From NCBI RefSeq assembly GCF_032583975.1, contig NZ_JAWHTF010000004.1: a stretch of DNA of 64,000 nucleotides. One strand, 5' to 3'. The notes beneath the pieces were generated by a model that saw nothing but the letters and a program-made list of their open reading frames with translations, was not told the DNA's origin and searched no databases. This DNA comes from Gilvirhabdus luticola. GTDB lineage: Bacteria > Bacteroidota > Bacteroidia > Flavobacteriales > Flavobacteriaceae. Each line of letters opens with the position of its first letter. Positions within the stretch are counted from its first letter, which is position 1. Below, piece after piece: positions 8,544 to 16,891 of the stretch. Position numbers and translations under genes: made by a program.

Positions 8544-10060
8544 TTCGACAATAACCATTTGTGAGCATAACGAATTCTTCCTCTTAAACCTGCTTTTACA
8601 ATATGGTTATAAGTACTAATTGGTAGTTTGAAGATAATTTCTTTAGCTAGTTTCTCTTTTTTACCTGGCCCTTTTAGCCTGAATTGAGTTGCTTGTGTTG
8701 GTCCATACATCAAATGAAACCAAAGTTTTGGATTGGTAATCAAATATTTACCAAGTGGTGGATAACAACCTATAATTTTAGATAGATCATTCATAAAACG
8801 GTGATAATCCACCAAACTTCTAATACGTTCTGCATTACCTTCAAATTGATCTTGATATATCTTAAGATCTTTTTGAATATAATCTTTCATAGCTTCTTTA
8901 GATGGCAATTTCATGTCACCTGAAAAAATTAAAGCTGCATATCTTGATTGCATTTCCATAATGGGAAACTGGCTTCCAAATCCTGGTCTTGCCCAACCAA
9001 TCCAAGCTATTCTATCCCCATAATCTAGATGAAACATGTGTTTGAACATACTTCTCGGGTCACAAGCTTTTAATTGGTCTGGCATAAAATGGACTACATT
9101 TCTATATCCTGTACAAAATACAATTGCATCAACATTTTCTAATACTTTACCTTGATTATCAATAAGATATTTTTGGCTATCATCAGCTTGAACAATGTCA
9201 CCAACTATTTCGCAACCATGATGTGCAACTGCTTTAGGTAAAGCCAAAGTTTTAGTGCCATAAATTCCCCAGATTCCATTTTTGGCTGGAACTCTTTCAT
9301 TCAAGTCGGCCAGCACATCAAAAACAGGGTCTTTTCTTCCGCGCTCTAATTTAAGAACAAACGGACTTAAATGTCTGCCATATTCTCGAGGTAAATCCCA
9401 GATGCCGCGATGTGTAGAAACATCGGCTGCGTGCTCACCTCTTTTTCTTGGAACTATCCATCCTGTTGACTCTCGGAGGCTTACCCAGGATTTTTTAGCT
9501 ACTTGAGCAATTTCGTAAGCAACATCTGAACCTGATTCTCCACCTCCAACAATAAGTACTCGTTTTCCTTTGAAACTATCGGCATTCTTGTAGTCTTTAG
9601 AGTGTGAATATGATATGTTGTTTAATTGTTTATGCCAATCAGGAAATCTAGGAATGTTATTATTTCCTATAGCTAAAACAAGATGTTTACATTGTAGTTC
9701 TTCGACAGAATTTAAATTAATAACCCAAGAACCGTCTTTATTTTCTATAACTGTTTCAACTTTAGAGTTAAATTGAATATGGTCTGTAACTTTATAATGT
9801 TTAGCGTAATCTTTCCAGTATTTTACAGCTTCATCTTTAGTCCAAAACGAATGGCTTTTACCTTCGCCTACCCAAAAATCTGAAAACATACTGAAGGTAA
9901 CCGAAGAGGTCAATAATAAGTTATCATACCCTTTAGCAAAAACACCACCTAACGTGTTTGATTGCTCTAAACAAACTACATCTTCAAAACCTTTTTCAAG
10001 TAATTCTTTGGTGGCAACTATGCCTCCTGGTCCGGCTCCTATGACTACACAACTAATCAT
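8540..10060 (-). CDS. Flavin-containing monooxygenase-like oxidoreductase
   Basis: A 506-residue enzyme with an N-terminal FAD-binding GAGPGG motif at residues 8-13 and a second dinucleotide site GGGESG near residue 172, preceded by SYSHSKDYKN, which corresponds to the FMO fingerprint region before the NADPH site. An ATG-like motif (FCTGYRN) is present near residue 319. It probably oxygenates a soft nucleophile such as N or S, or carries out a Baeyer-Villiger reaction. The substrate is unknown. It is the last gene of the minus-strand run that starts at the sulfotransferase, 7 bases after the small unknown gene. A role in tailoring a small molecule handled by the MFS protein is plausible but unproven. 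Confidence 0.85.
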   Translation of the reverse strand: MISCVVIGAGPGGIVATKELLEKGFEDVVCLEQSNTLGGVFAKGYDNLLLTSSVTFSMFSDFWVGEGKSHSFWTKDEAVKYWKDYAKHYKVTDHIQFNSKVETVIENKDGSWVINLNSVEELQCKHLVLAIGNNNIPRFPDWHKQLNNISYSHSKDYKNADSFKGKRVLIVGGGESGSDVAYEIAQVAKKSWVSLRESTGWIVPRKRGEHAADVSTHRGIWDLPREYGRHLSPFVLKLERGRKDPVFDVLADLNERVPAKNGIWGIYGTKTLALPKAVAHHGCEIVGDIVQADDSQKYLIDNQGKVLENVDAIVFCTGYRNVVHFMPDQLKACDPRSMFKHMFHLDYGDRIAWIGWARPGFGSQFPIMEMQSRYAALIFSGDMKLPSKEAMKDYIQKDLKIYQDQFEGNAERIRSLVDYHRFMNDLSKIIGCYPPLGKYLITNPKLWFHLMYGPTQATQFRLKGPGKKEKLAKEIIFKLPISTYNHIVKAGLRGRIRYAHKWLLSN

Positions 10061-10067
10061 AATGTGT

Positions 10068-10586
10068 TTATGGTTTACTTACTTTTATATTTGCTCCATC
10101 TAATAATGATATGACGTTTTCTTCATTATTTTCTAATGGTATTATTTTATCTTTAAAGGCATTCTTTAATTCCCTTGGAATAATTTCGATCAACTCTGAA
10201 TATAAAATTTTATTATCTATTTGGTGGTCTTCAGCGACTTTGATCTTTGAATAAAACCCAATGCCTTGATCATATTCAGATTTAAAATCATCTTTCAGCC
10301 AATTGGGTAAATTTACCAAAACCGAGCCTAAAAATTCTTTATCAAAATCAATATTGGAATTGTAAAGTGTTTTGCCTAACACTTGTCCTTCTAAAATTTG
10401 ATTGTGTGCTTTTATTAAAGACTCACCTTTTATATTAAAAAATTTAACTATCCCTAAAGTTCGAGAAATATTCTGGTCATCATTCAACTCAATAATTCTA
10501 ATATCATGATTTTGCTTTACAATACGCATTTTAATAGTACCGAATAACTTTTCTAATGCGCTGGTATGAAGATTTTCATAATTCAT
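10068..10586 (-). CDS. Unrecognised protein, possibly chorismate-lyase-like
   Basis: A 172-residue soluble protein without signal peptide or membrane segment. I do not recognise it with confidence. The segment with IKAHNQILEGQVLGKTLYN near residues 75-95 has a faint look of the chorismate lyase/UTRA fold, in which a short ligand-binding beta hairpin is followed by a glycine-containing turn. This is weak evidence. The ATG at 10586 is preferred over an in-frame GTG at 10592. Its start overlaps the end of the MFS gene by 11 bases, and the FMO gene follows after 7 bases, so it is very likely co-expressed with both. Confidence 0.65.
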   Translation of the reverse strand: MNYENLHTSALEKLFGTIKMRIVKQNHDIRIIELNDDQNISRTLGIVKFFNIKGESLIKAHNQILEGQVLGKTLYNSNIDFDKEFLGSVLVNLPNWLKDDFKSEYDQGIGFYSKIKVAEDHQIDNKILYSELIEIIPRELKNAFKDKIIPLENNEENVISLLDGANIKVSKP

Positions 10587-11757
10587 TAACACTTTCGGTT
10601 TTCCTGGTCATAAAATAAAAGACTAACATTATTAGGCTTAAAATTAATAAAACAGCCGCTATTATAAGATATAATTGTGATTGTGTTACAATATCTAAAA
10701 TTGGCAGTAGAATGATTGGCGATAAAAACTGTCCCATAAACCAAAAAGTGGTCAGTCTTCCTATTTCTCTTCCTCTAATTTCTAAAGGCGCTAATTGCAT
10801 CACCCAGACATTGGCATTTGGAATCATGACTCCCATTCCCAATCCACCAAGTAACATAGCCACCATGACCATTGCGTACGAATTACCATATGCAATGCAT
10901 ACATAAGCAATCGCCATGAGTAAATAACCTAGTCCGAAAATTTGCTTGAATGCAAATTTGTCTTTAATCTTTGAAAACGAAATAGCTCCAATGGCAGAGA
11001 AAAATGTGCTAGAAGCTATTGCTAGACCAATTAATGAATTCTTCTCAACTCCAATAGATTTTAAATAGAAAGGTATTTGAATAGGAATGATAAAAAACAT
11101 GATCCACATGAGCATTACATTTGCAAATACAAACCATATAATTTTAGGCGATTTAACTGTTTTAACTTCCTGATGAGTATCTTCAGCTTTTAAAGGCTCC
11201 TTCAGATACAGATATGCAAAAGGAATGATAAGGATTGAAAATAAATAAAGTAAGAATGGAACTCGCCAGTTAATATCTGCCAAAATACCACCAAGTGAGA
11301 TAAAAATTATTCCGGCTAAAGACATCACAGCTATTTGAATACCTGCAAATTTTTGTCGTGCTTTTCCATGATAATAATCAGCGACCAAAGTTGTTACAAT
11401 GGTCATGGTAATACCAACACTTATACCTAATAAGGCTCTTCCTGCTAAAATTGCATAAAGATTATCAAGCCAATATCCAGAAGTACCTGATATTGCATAT
11501 AAAACCAATGCTACTCCTAATAGTTTAAGTCTACCTATCTTATCAATGACTAAACCTGCAGCAATAGCACTTAAAGCAATAAATAAACCAGGAAACGATA
11601 ACACCATTTTTACCAATTTTCCACCATTGGGAACATCAGAAAATGTCTTTGTCATATCTGGCAAGGACGCGGATATGGTTATCATAGACATGATGGTTAA
11701 ACTACTAACTAATAATAAGGCTAATTTAACTTTCCAGCTTTCAGAATTCATTCGCAA
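10576..11757 (-). CDS. MFS transporter
   Basis: A 393-residue inner-membrane carrier with 12 predicted helices of the major facilitator superfamily. The loop 2-3 signature appears as GLVIDKIGRLKLLG near residue 65, and the helix 4 region ALLGISVGITMTIVTTLVADYY with the following RQKFAGIQ is typical of drug:H+ antiporter-like members. Substrate unknown; export is more likely than import for this subgroup. It ends inside the start of the small unknown gene (11-base overlap) and begins 10 bases after the sulfotransferase gene, which puts it in the same operon as that enzyme and the FMO. Confidence 0.9.
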   Translation of the reverse strand: MRMNSESWKVKLALLLVSSLTIMSMITISASLPDMTKTFSDVPNGGKLVKMVLSFPGLFIALSAIAAGLVIDKIGRLKLLGVALVLYAISGTSGYWLDNLYAILAGRALLGISVGITMTIVTTLVADYYHGKARQKFAGIQIAVMSLAGIIFISLGGILADINWRVPFLLYLFSILIIPFAYLYLKEPLKAEDTHQEVKTVKSPKIIWFVFANVMLMWIMFFIIPIQIPFYLKSIGVEKNSLIGLAIASSTFFSAIGAISFSKIKDKFAFKQIFGLGYLLMAIAYVCIAYGNSYAMVMVAMLLGGLGMGVMIPNANVWVMQLAPLEIRGREIGRLTTFWFMGQFLSPIILLPILDIVTQSQLYLIIAAVLLILSLIMLVFYFMTRKTESVNEL

Positions 11758-11767
11758 ATACCAGTGG

Positions 11768-12451
11768 TTAAACCATCTGTCCTTTCATCAATTTTGGAAG
11801 CATCTCTTTAAAGTTCTCCTTTTTATTTAAATGTGGCAGTGGATCTTTTGGTTCTTCAACACCTAAAAATTTACATAATGGTGCCCAACCATCTCTTACA
11901 TCATAAACCAATAATTTATCAGCAGGAACGTGTGCCTTAACTTCTGCTATATGGTCGTTCCAGAATTTTTCGGCAAAGGCTTTATCACCAAAATTACCTT
12001 GTAGTCTTTCAGCAAAAAACACTTTTTTAAACCACTTAATACATTTAACTACATTGCGAGCTCTTGCGTTAAACAGTAGTTTACTCAACATTTTAATTTT
12101 TTCTCCTGGTGTTTGAGGTCCTGCTCTAAATACAGTACTGTCCACACTTTTGTACCAACTTTCAAAATCTCTAACAGTAAGAATTACTTTGGCATCTGGA
12201 TATTGCTTCATATGCTCTTTGTACCAAGGATAACCTGGAAAATCAACTGTACCATCATACCCATCATATAAGCCATCCCAATCTGTATCTCCAGTATCAT
12301 CTAGAGTTTTCCAATAATGAAGCCTTTCAGGGTTAACCAAAAGCTCCTTCATGTGATAAACATGTTTACAATATCCCAAAGTTACAAGAGACACTTTTAA
12401 TGTATTTGTTCCTGTTCTTGGCAAACCTGCTCCAATAATTTTTATAGACAT
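11768..12451 (-). CDS. Cytoplasmic PAPS-dependent sulfotransferase family protein
   Basis: A 227-residue protein of the Sulfotransfer_4 type. The phosphosulfate-binding loop is AGLPRTGTNTLKVSL at residues 8-22, and the 3'-phosphate region is the block VILTVRDFESWYKSVDS near residue 89. No signal peptide is present, so it should work in the cytoplasm with PAPS as donor. The acceptor is unknown. It sits between the MFS gene and the first arylsulfotransferase gene. Two different sulfotransferase classes side by side suggest a sulfated small molecule is made or turned over here. Confidence 0.85.
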   Translation of the reverse strand: MSIKIIGAGLPRTGTNTLKVSLVTLGYCKHVYHMKELLVNPERLHYWKTLDDTGDTDWDGLYDGYDGTVDFPGYPWYKEHMKQYPDAKVILTVRDFESWYKSVDSTVFRAGPQTPGEKIKMLSKLLFNARARNVVKCIKWFKKVFFAERLQGNFGDKAFAEKFWNDHIAEVKAHVPADKLLVYDVRDGWAPLCKFLGVEEPKDPLPHLNKKENFKEMLPKLMKGQMV

Positions 12452-12478
12452 CTTAATTAGTTTTAAATTTAGTTATTA

Positions 12479-14140
12479 TTAATGAATACTATCCTTTTCC
12501 ATTGCTGGTGGAGGTGGTGGCATTTTGAATATAAATGGTTCCGGTTGCGGTGAAATGGGTTTTAACTCCTTACCCTTAAATGCAGGGAAATCTGGTGTAA
12601 AATGTGTACTTCTAAATTGGGCATATATAAAAGGTCCTACTGGCTGTGGAATTGAACCATCAGGCAAAGTATATCCATTATTATAAGGGTTCCAATACTC
12701 CCAAGTAATTTCTTTGTCTGGAGTAACTTCAAAAAAGCGACCTCTTACTCCTTCTGTTATAAGCGTATTTCCATTTTTTAAGCGATGAGCTCCAGAGACA
12801 AACGGAGAGTAAAACGAATATTTATCAGGAGCAATATATTCCCAATAAGATTCATCCGGACCAAAGCTTCCTTTATCTGAAATTGTATAAGTCTCACCTT
12901 CGATTTCCGGTAAAACCCACTCAATTACAGAACTAAAATTTCCAAAATCACCTACTGCAACATGTGGGTCAGGTGATTGTGCTTTAGCTAATGCGGCACC
13001 CAATGAAGGTAATTTGTTGTCAGGATTGTGAATGTTATTATTAAAAGCCATTAGATGACCTTCCCCTGGATAACCTTTTGGAATCCATTTGACATCGTGC
13101 TGTACAAAAAGTTTTTGATCTTCTTTCGTTCCTCCAGCATAATTTTGAGGGTTGCCCCATCTATAAAGCAAATCCCCAGAACTACCTTTAGCCTCCTCTG
13201 TTGAAATACTATGATCTATAATATAAATTTCATTGAAGCCTGGACAACTGAAAACAATTTGATCCAATTCTGCATTATATGAAACAGCATTCACATGTGT
13301 GATATCTGAACGCTGATTATCCACATTAGCATTAGAAGTCATTATACCCATAGCTTTCATTTGTTCAATTTGTGCCTCATCCATAAGTGGTCCAGATTCC
13401 GATTCCGCACTATGAGTATTGATATTTATTTTACGCGGATGGTTTTTTATTATGCCGTAGTTTGCCTTGGTGGAATCAAAATCTTGAACAAGATGATCCC
13501 ACATATCCCATTCCCATACAATTTCTCCACCACGTGGTCTAATAGGTTTAATTTCAATAATCTTATCAATCCAGAGTCCTCCTTTTAAAACGCGTTCAGG
13601 ATCACGTCCTGCCGCGATGGATTCTTCAGGTGTTCTAGCCTCATAGCAAATAGCAAGTACATTCCCATTTGGCATGACTTCTATATCATGGTGAAGCAGT
13701 TCTTTTTCGGTTGCCAATTTATAATCCCAAATCAGGTTACCATCCCAATCATATTCGCGTATGATTCCTGCCTGCCCGCCAAAAGCAAAAACAGGAAAAT
13801 TTTCGTCTCTTTCGAGCCTAAAAAGATGCCCATTTTCAAAAAGGTAACCGTTCAGCATTGTATTCACTTCGCCTGGCCATTTATGAACTATATTTCCATC
13901 CAAATCCATTAAGTAGGTATCTGTACCGAAAGATGGTGAAAATAGAACATACCCAGGTGTCGCCATATCGGTTTTTGATATCAAGCCTCTTTTTTCAGTA
14001 ACACCGGCAAGTGCTCTTGTCTCTTCAGATTTCCAGACTCTAACTACAGGTTTTTCTACTACTTCTTGTGGTTGTTCTTTTTTACATGAAACAGCTATAA
14101 ACAATACAGCTGAAAAGGAAAGAAAAAATATTTTTTTCAT
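12479..14140 (-). CDS. Arylsulfotransferase (ASST)-family lipoprotein
   Basis: A 553-residue exported protein. The N-terminus is a lipoprotein signal with the lipobox ending at Cys19 (AVSC). The rest matches the arylsulfotransferase beta-propeller family: TPGYVLFSPSFGTDTYLMD near residue 60, HHDIEVMPNGNVLAI near residue 149, VWEWDMWDHLVQDFD near residue 208, THVNAVSYNAELDQIVFSCP near residue 279 and VSGAHRLKNGNTLITEG near residue 453. ASST enzymes move sulfate between phenols without PAPS through a histidine sulfated in the active site. Here it would be attached to a membrane outside the cytoplasm. It is a clear paralogue of the next gene upstream. Confidence 0.87.
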   Translation of the reverse strand: MKKIFFLSFSAVLFIAVSCKKEQPQEVVEKPVVRVWKSEETRALAGVTEKRGLISKTDMATPGYVLFSPSFGTDTYLMDLDGNIVHKWPGEVNTMLNGYLFENGHLFRLERDENFPVFAFGGQAGIIREYDWDGNLIWDYKLATEKELLHHDIEVMPNGNVLAICYEARTPEESIAAGRDPERVLKGGLWIDKIIEIKPIRPRGGEIVWEWDMWDHLVQDFDSTKANYGIIKNHPRKININTHSAESESGPLMDEAQIEQMKAMGIMTSNANVDNQRSDITHVNAVSYNAELDQIVFSCPGFNEIYIIDHSISTEEAKGSSGDLLYRWGNPQNYAGGTKEDQKLFVQHDVKWIPKGYPGEGHLMAFNNNIHNPDNKLPSLGAALAKAQSPDPHVAVGDFGNFSSVIEWVLPEIEGETYTISDKGSFGPDESYWEYIAPDKYSFYSPFVSGAHRLKNGNTLITEGVRGRFFEVTPDKEITWEYWNPYNNGYTLPDGSIPQPVGPFIYAQFRSTHFTPDFPAFKGKELKPISPQPEPFIFKMPPPPPAMEKDSIH

Positions 14141-14274
14141 ATTGGTTAGGTGTTTTAGTGTTTTAGTTAATGCTCTAAAAGCAATTTTCTTGTAGGTATA
14201 ATTAAATATTCGGGGAAATATGATTGATTATTAAAGACCCTAAAAATAAGAAATTTAAAATTTCTAAACTATAA

Positions 14275-15834
14275 TTATTCTTCAGTTTCTTCTTCCTCTT
14301 TTTTAGGGGGAAGTTTAAACACTTCCGGTTGAGGATCTAATGGTTTTAATTCTTTATCCTTAAAAGCAGGATGATCTGCTGGAATAAAGTTTGACCTAAA
14401 ATTCGAATAAGTAAAAAACCAAGGTGCTACAGGTGTTCCATCTAAATGGTGAATATTACCCCGATAAGGATTTAAATATTCCCAGACAATCTCACCATCT
14501 GGTGTGACCTCAAAATATCTTCCTTTTGGTCCTTCATTAATAAAAGTATTACCGTTTTTAAGGCGTTGTGCACCTGAAACAAAGCTTCCGAAAAATGAAA
14601 TGGTGTCTTTTGCAATATACCTCCAAACAGGTTCTTCTAAACCAAATCTTTTGTTTTCGTTTAAAATGTAATTTCCGTCTTTATCTACCAAAGGTTTAAT
14701 CTCATAAACAGCAGAATAGTCCAAACTATCTGGACCCATAGGAATATCATTATTAAAGAATGTGAGGTTTCCTTCACCTGGAAAACCTTTATCTATCCAT
14801 CTTATATCATGCTGACCAAATGACTTTTGGTCTGTAGAGTCGCCTTGTTTATAATTTTGTGGATTTCCCCAACGATATAGAAAGTCACCTCCTTTGCCCA
14901 TTTTTCCTCCAGTATGTCCAGCGGCTTCTTCTGTGGTCGTACTATGGTCTATAATAAAAACCTCATTTAAGTTTGGAGAACTAAAGGCAATTTGATCCAA
15001 TTCTTCATTATAATTTATGGCATTAAAATGATACACATCAGAGCCTCTATTTTCTACGGTTTGGTTTCTCCAAAGTCTTTTCATTTTATGTAAAACATCC
15101 AAACTGTCTTGCGATATGGGTTCCGGTAATTTTCTACCTCTACTTAAATCTAACAATTCTGGATGTTCAGACACATCACCATAATTATCTTTAGTTTCAT
15201 CGAAATCTTGAATTAAATGATCCCAAACTTTCCATTCCCAAACAATATCGGCTTCATAAGTTCCCTTTGGTGTTAACTCAACAATCTTATCTGGCCACAA
15301 ACCAGCTTTTGGCGTATTTTCTGGATCTCTTCCAGCTTGAACGACTTCATCATACGACCTTGATTCCCAAGCTATGGTCAAAATATTACCATTTGGTATT
15401 AATGCTATATCATGATGGTTGTGGTATTCTCTATTTGAAAATTCTAAATCCCAAAGCATTTTACTGTCCCAACTTATTCTTTGTAATCGACCTGATTCTC
15501 CACCTCCTGCAAAAACAGGAAAATCAAGATCTTCAGCATTTGTTGTAAGTGAACCGTCGTCGTTTAAATAAACACTTCCCATTTGATTAGTGCCTTTCCA
15601 TTGGTGCACGACTTCTCCCTTACGGTTAATTAAATATGCATATACAGAATTTGGTGGTGTAAATAAAATATAGCCCGGCAAAAGCCCTTCAGAAGTTTTG
15701 GTTAAACCTCTCTCAATATAATGACCAAACATATTTCGGTCTTTTTTTTCTTGAGAATAGGCGTTTTGAAAGTTTAAATTGAAAAGAATGAAGAGGGCAA
15801 TAAAGTAGGCAACATAGTGTTGACTTTTTTTCAT
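14275..15834 (-). CDS. Secreted arylsulfotransferase (ASST)-family protein
   Basis: A 519-residue paralogue of the lipoprotein encoded downstream. It has an ordinary signal peptide (hydrophobic stretch to about residue 27, ending NAYSQ) in place of a lipobox. Shared blocks include LPGYILFTPPNSVYAYLIN, HHDIALIPNGNILTIAWE, VWEWKVWDHLIQDFDETKD, HFNAINYNEELDQIAFSSP and FVSGAQRLKNGNTFINEGPK. The C-terminus is an acidic and lysine-rich tail with no type IX sorting domain. A 134-base gap separates it from its paralogue, and a Bacteroidota -7 element lies about 45 bases upstream of its start, so it may head the transcript of this whole group. Confidence 0.87.
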   Translation of the reverse strand: MKKSQHYVAYFIALFILFNLNFQNAYSQEKKDRNMFGHYIERGLTKTSEGLLPGYILFTPPNSVYAYLINRKGEVVHQWKGTNQMGSVYLNDDGSLTTNAEDLDFPVFAGGGESGRLQRISWDSKMLWDLEFSNREYHNHHDIALIPNGNILTIAWESRSYDEVVQAGRDPENTPKAGLWPDKIVELTPKGTYEADIVWEWKVWDHLIQDFDETKDNYGDVSEHPELLDLSRGRKLPEPISQDSLDVLHKMKRLWRNQTVENRGSDVYHFNAINYNEELDQIAFSSPNLNEVFIIDHSTTTEEAAGHTGGKMGKGGDFLYRWGNPQNYKQGDSTDQKSFGQHDIRWIDKGFPGEGNLTFFNNDIPMGPDSLDYSAVYEIKPLVDKDGNYILNENKRFGLEEPVWRYIAKDTISFFGSFVSGAQRLKNGNTFINEGPKGRYFEVTPDGEIVWEYLNPYRGNIHHLDGTPVAPWFFTYSNFRSNFIPADHPAFKDKELKPLDPQPEVFKLPPKKEEEETEE

Positions 15835-15876
15835 TTTTGGATTGGTTTTGGTTAGTTGAAATAATTATTTAGTTAC

Positions 15877-15884
15877 CAAATGTA
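15877..15884 (-). promoter_or_regulatory. Putative -7 promoter element of the arylsulfotransferase gene
   Basis: On the minus strand this reads TACATTTG, a full match to the Bacteroidota -7 consensus TAnnTTTG, 42 bases upstream of the ATG at 15834. The -33 position about 20 bases further up is TTA or TTAT rather than TTG, so the upstream element is weak. Transcription would start near 15871. Confidence 0.45.
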
Positions 15885-15928
15885 CAACAAAAGATTTTTC
15901 TTACATAAAAAGTCCATTAAATAATTGT

Positions 15929-16891
15929 TTACTTATATTCTAAAATAAAATCTAAAGCTCTTTTTTCATTATAAAAGATATTATCTTGAGAAAAGAAACC
16001 AACATGACCTCCATATTCTGGTATTTCTAAAAATAGATTTGCATTTCCCTTGGCTTCTTTAATTGGGAAACATTCAGGTGATAAAAACGAATCGTTCTTT
16101 GCGTTTATAATTAAAGTTGGTATCTTAATATTGTAAAGAAACTGGAGACTGCTGCACTTTTCATAATAATCTAATGCATCTTTAAATCCATGTGCTTTTG
16201 AAGTATAAATATCATCAAAATCTTTTAATGTTTTAATTGCTTTAATGTCTGAATAAGAAATCAATTCCGGATATTTTTTTTGTTTTTGCTTAAGACTAGA
16301 TTTGAGCTGAAACCTAAACATTTCATGGTAAGGTAAATTTTTAAATTTATGCAGCTCTAAAGAAGCTCCATTTAGATCGCATGGTACCGATATAGCAATA
16401 CAAGCCTTTATTTGATTTGGAATAGTAATTCTTTCGCCTAAATATTTTAAAACCACATTACCACCAAGACTAAATCCTTTAATAAATATTTCTCTGTACT
16501 TATTAGTAGAAATGATATGGTTAATAATTTCATTTAAATCTTCCGTTTCTCCTGAATGATAAGTGCGATATTTGAGATTATCTTCTCCACTACAACCACG
16601 AAAATTTACACAAACGGCATCTATATTATTTTCATTGAAAAGTTTGGCGTTTCCCGTCATATAATGGCGCTGCGCATTGCCTCCAAGCCCATGAAGTAAA
16701 ATAATAAGTTTGTTTGTTTTTTCTTTTGAAAAACTCCAATCTAAATCAAGAAAATCGTCATCAGATAAAGTAAGACGTTCACGTTTTTGATTAATCTTTA
16801 TTGGCTGTCTAAACAGTCCGGAATATACTGTTGAAAGAGTACCGTTTCTAAAAATAAAAGGAGGTTTGTAAGATGAGGGAACAATAGGCAT
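15929..16891 (-). CDS. YheT-family alpha/beta hydrolase
   Basis: A 320-residue cytoplasmic hydrolase of the YheT/ABHD1-3 group. It shows the oxyanion-hole region ILLHGLGGNAQRHYM near residue 63, the NFRGCSGEDN block near residue 98, the nucleophile elbow KGFSLGGNVVLKYLG near residue 138 with the active Ser, and a late PEYGGHVGF with the catalytic His. The substrate of bacterial YheT proteins is not established; an esterase or lipase role is likely. Its ATG overlaps the TAA of preA in a TAATG arrangement, so it is the last gene of the pyrimidine operon, but a link to pyrimidine breakdown is not obvious. Confidence 0.88.
   Translation of the reverse strand: MPIVPSSYKPPFIFRNGTLSTVYSGLFRQPIKINQKRERLTLSDDDFLDLDWSFSKEKTNKLIILLHGLGGNAQRHYMTGNAKLFNENNIDAVCVNFRGCSGEDNLKYRTYHSGETEDLNEIINHIISTNKYREIFIKGFSLGGNVVLKYLGERITIPNQIKACIAISVPCDLNGASLELHKFKNLPYHEMFRFQLKSSLKQKQKKYPELISYSDIKAIKTLKDFDDIYTSKAHGFKDALDYYEKCSSLQFLYNIKIPTLIINAKNDSFLSPECFPIKEAKGNANLFLEIPEYGGHVGFFSQDNIFYNEKRALDFILEYK

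Noticed and set aside
14249..14265. AGAAATTT-AAATTTCT palindrome after the secreted arylsulfotransferase gene
   Set aside because: An AT-only stem with almost no loop and no T-run, so it was not called a terminator.
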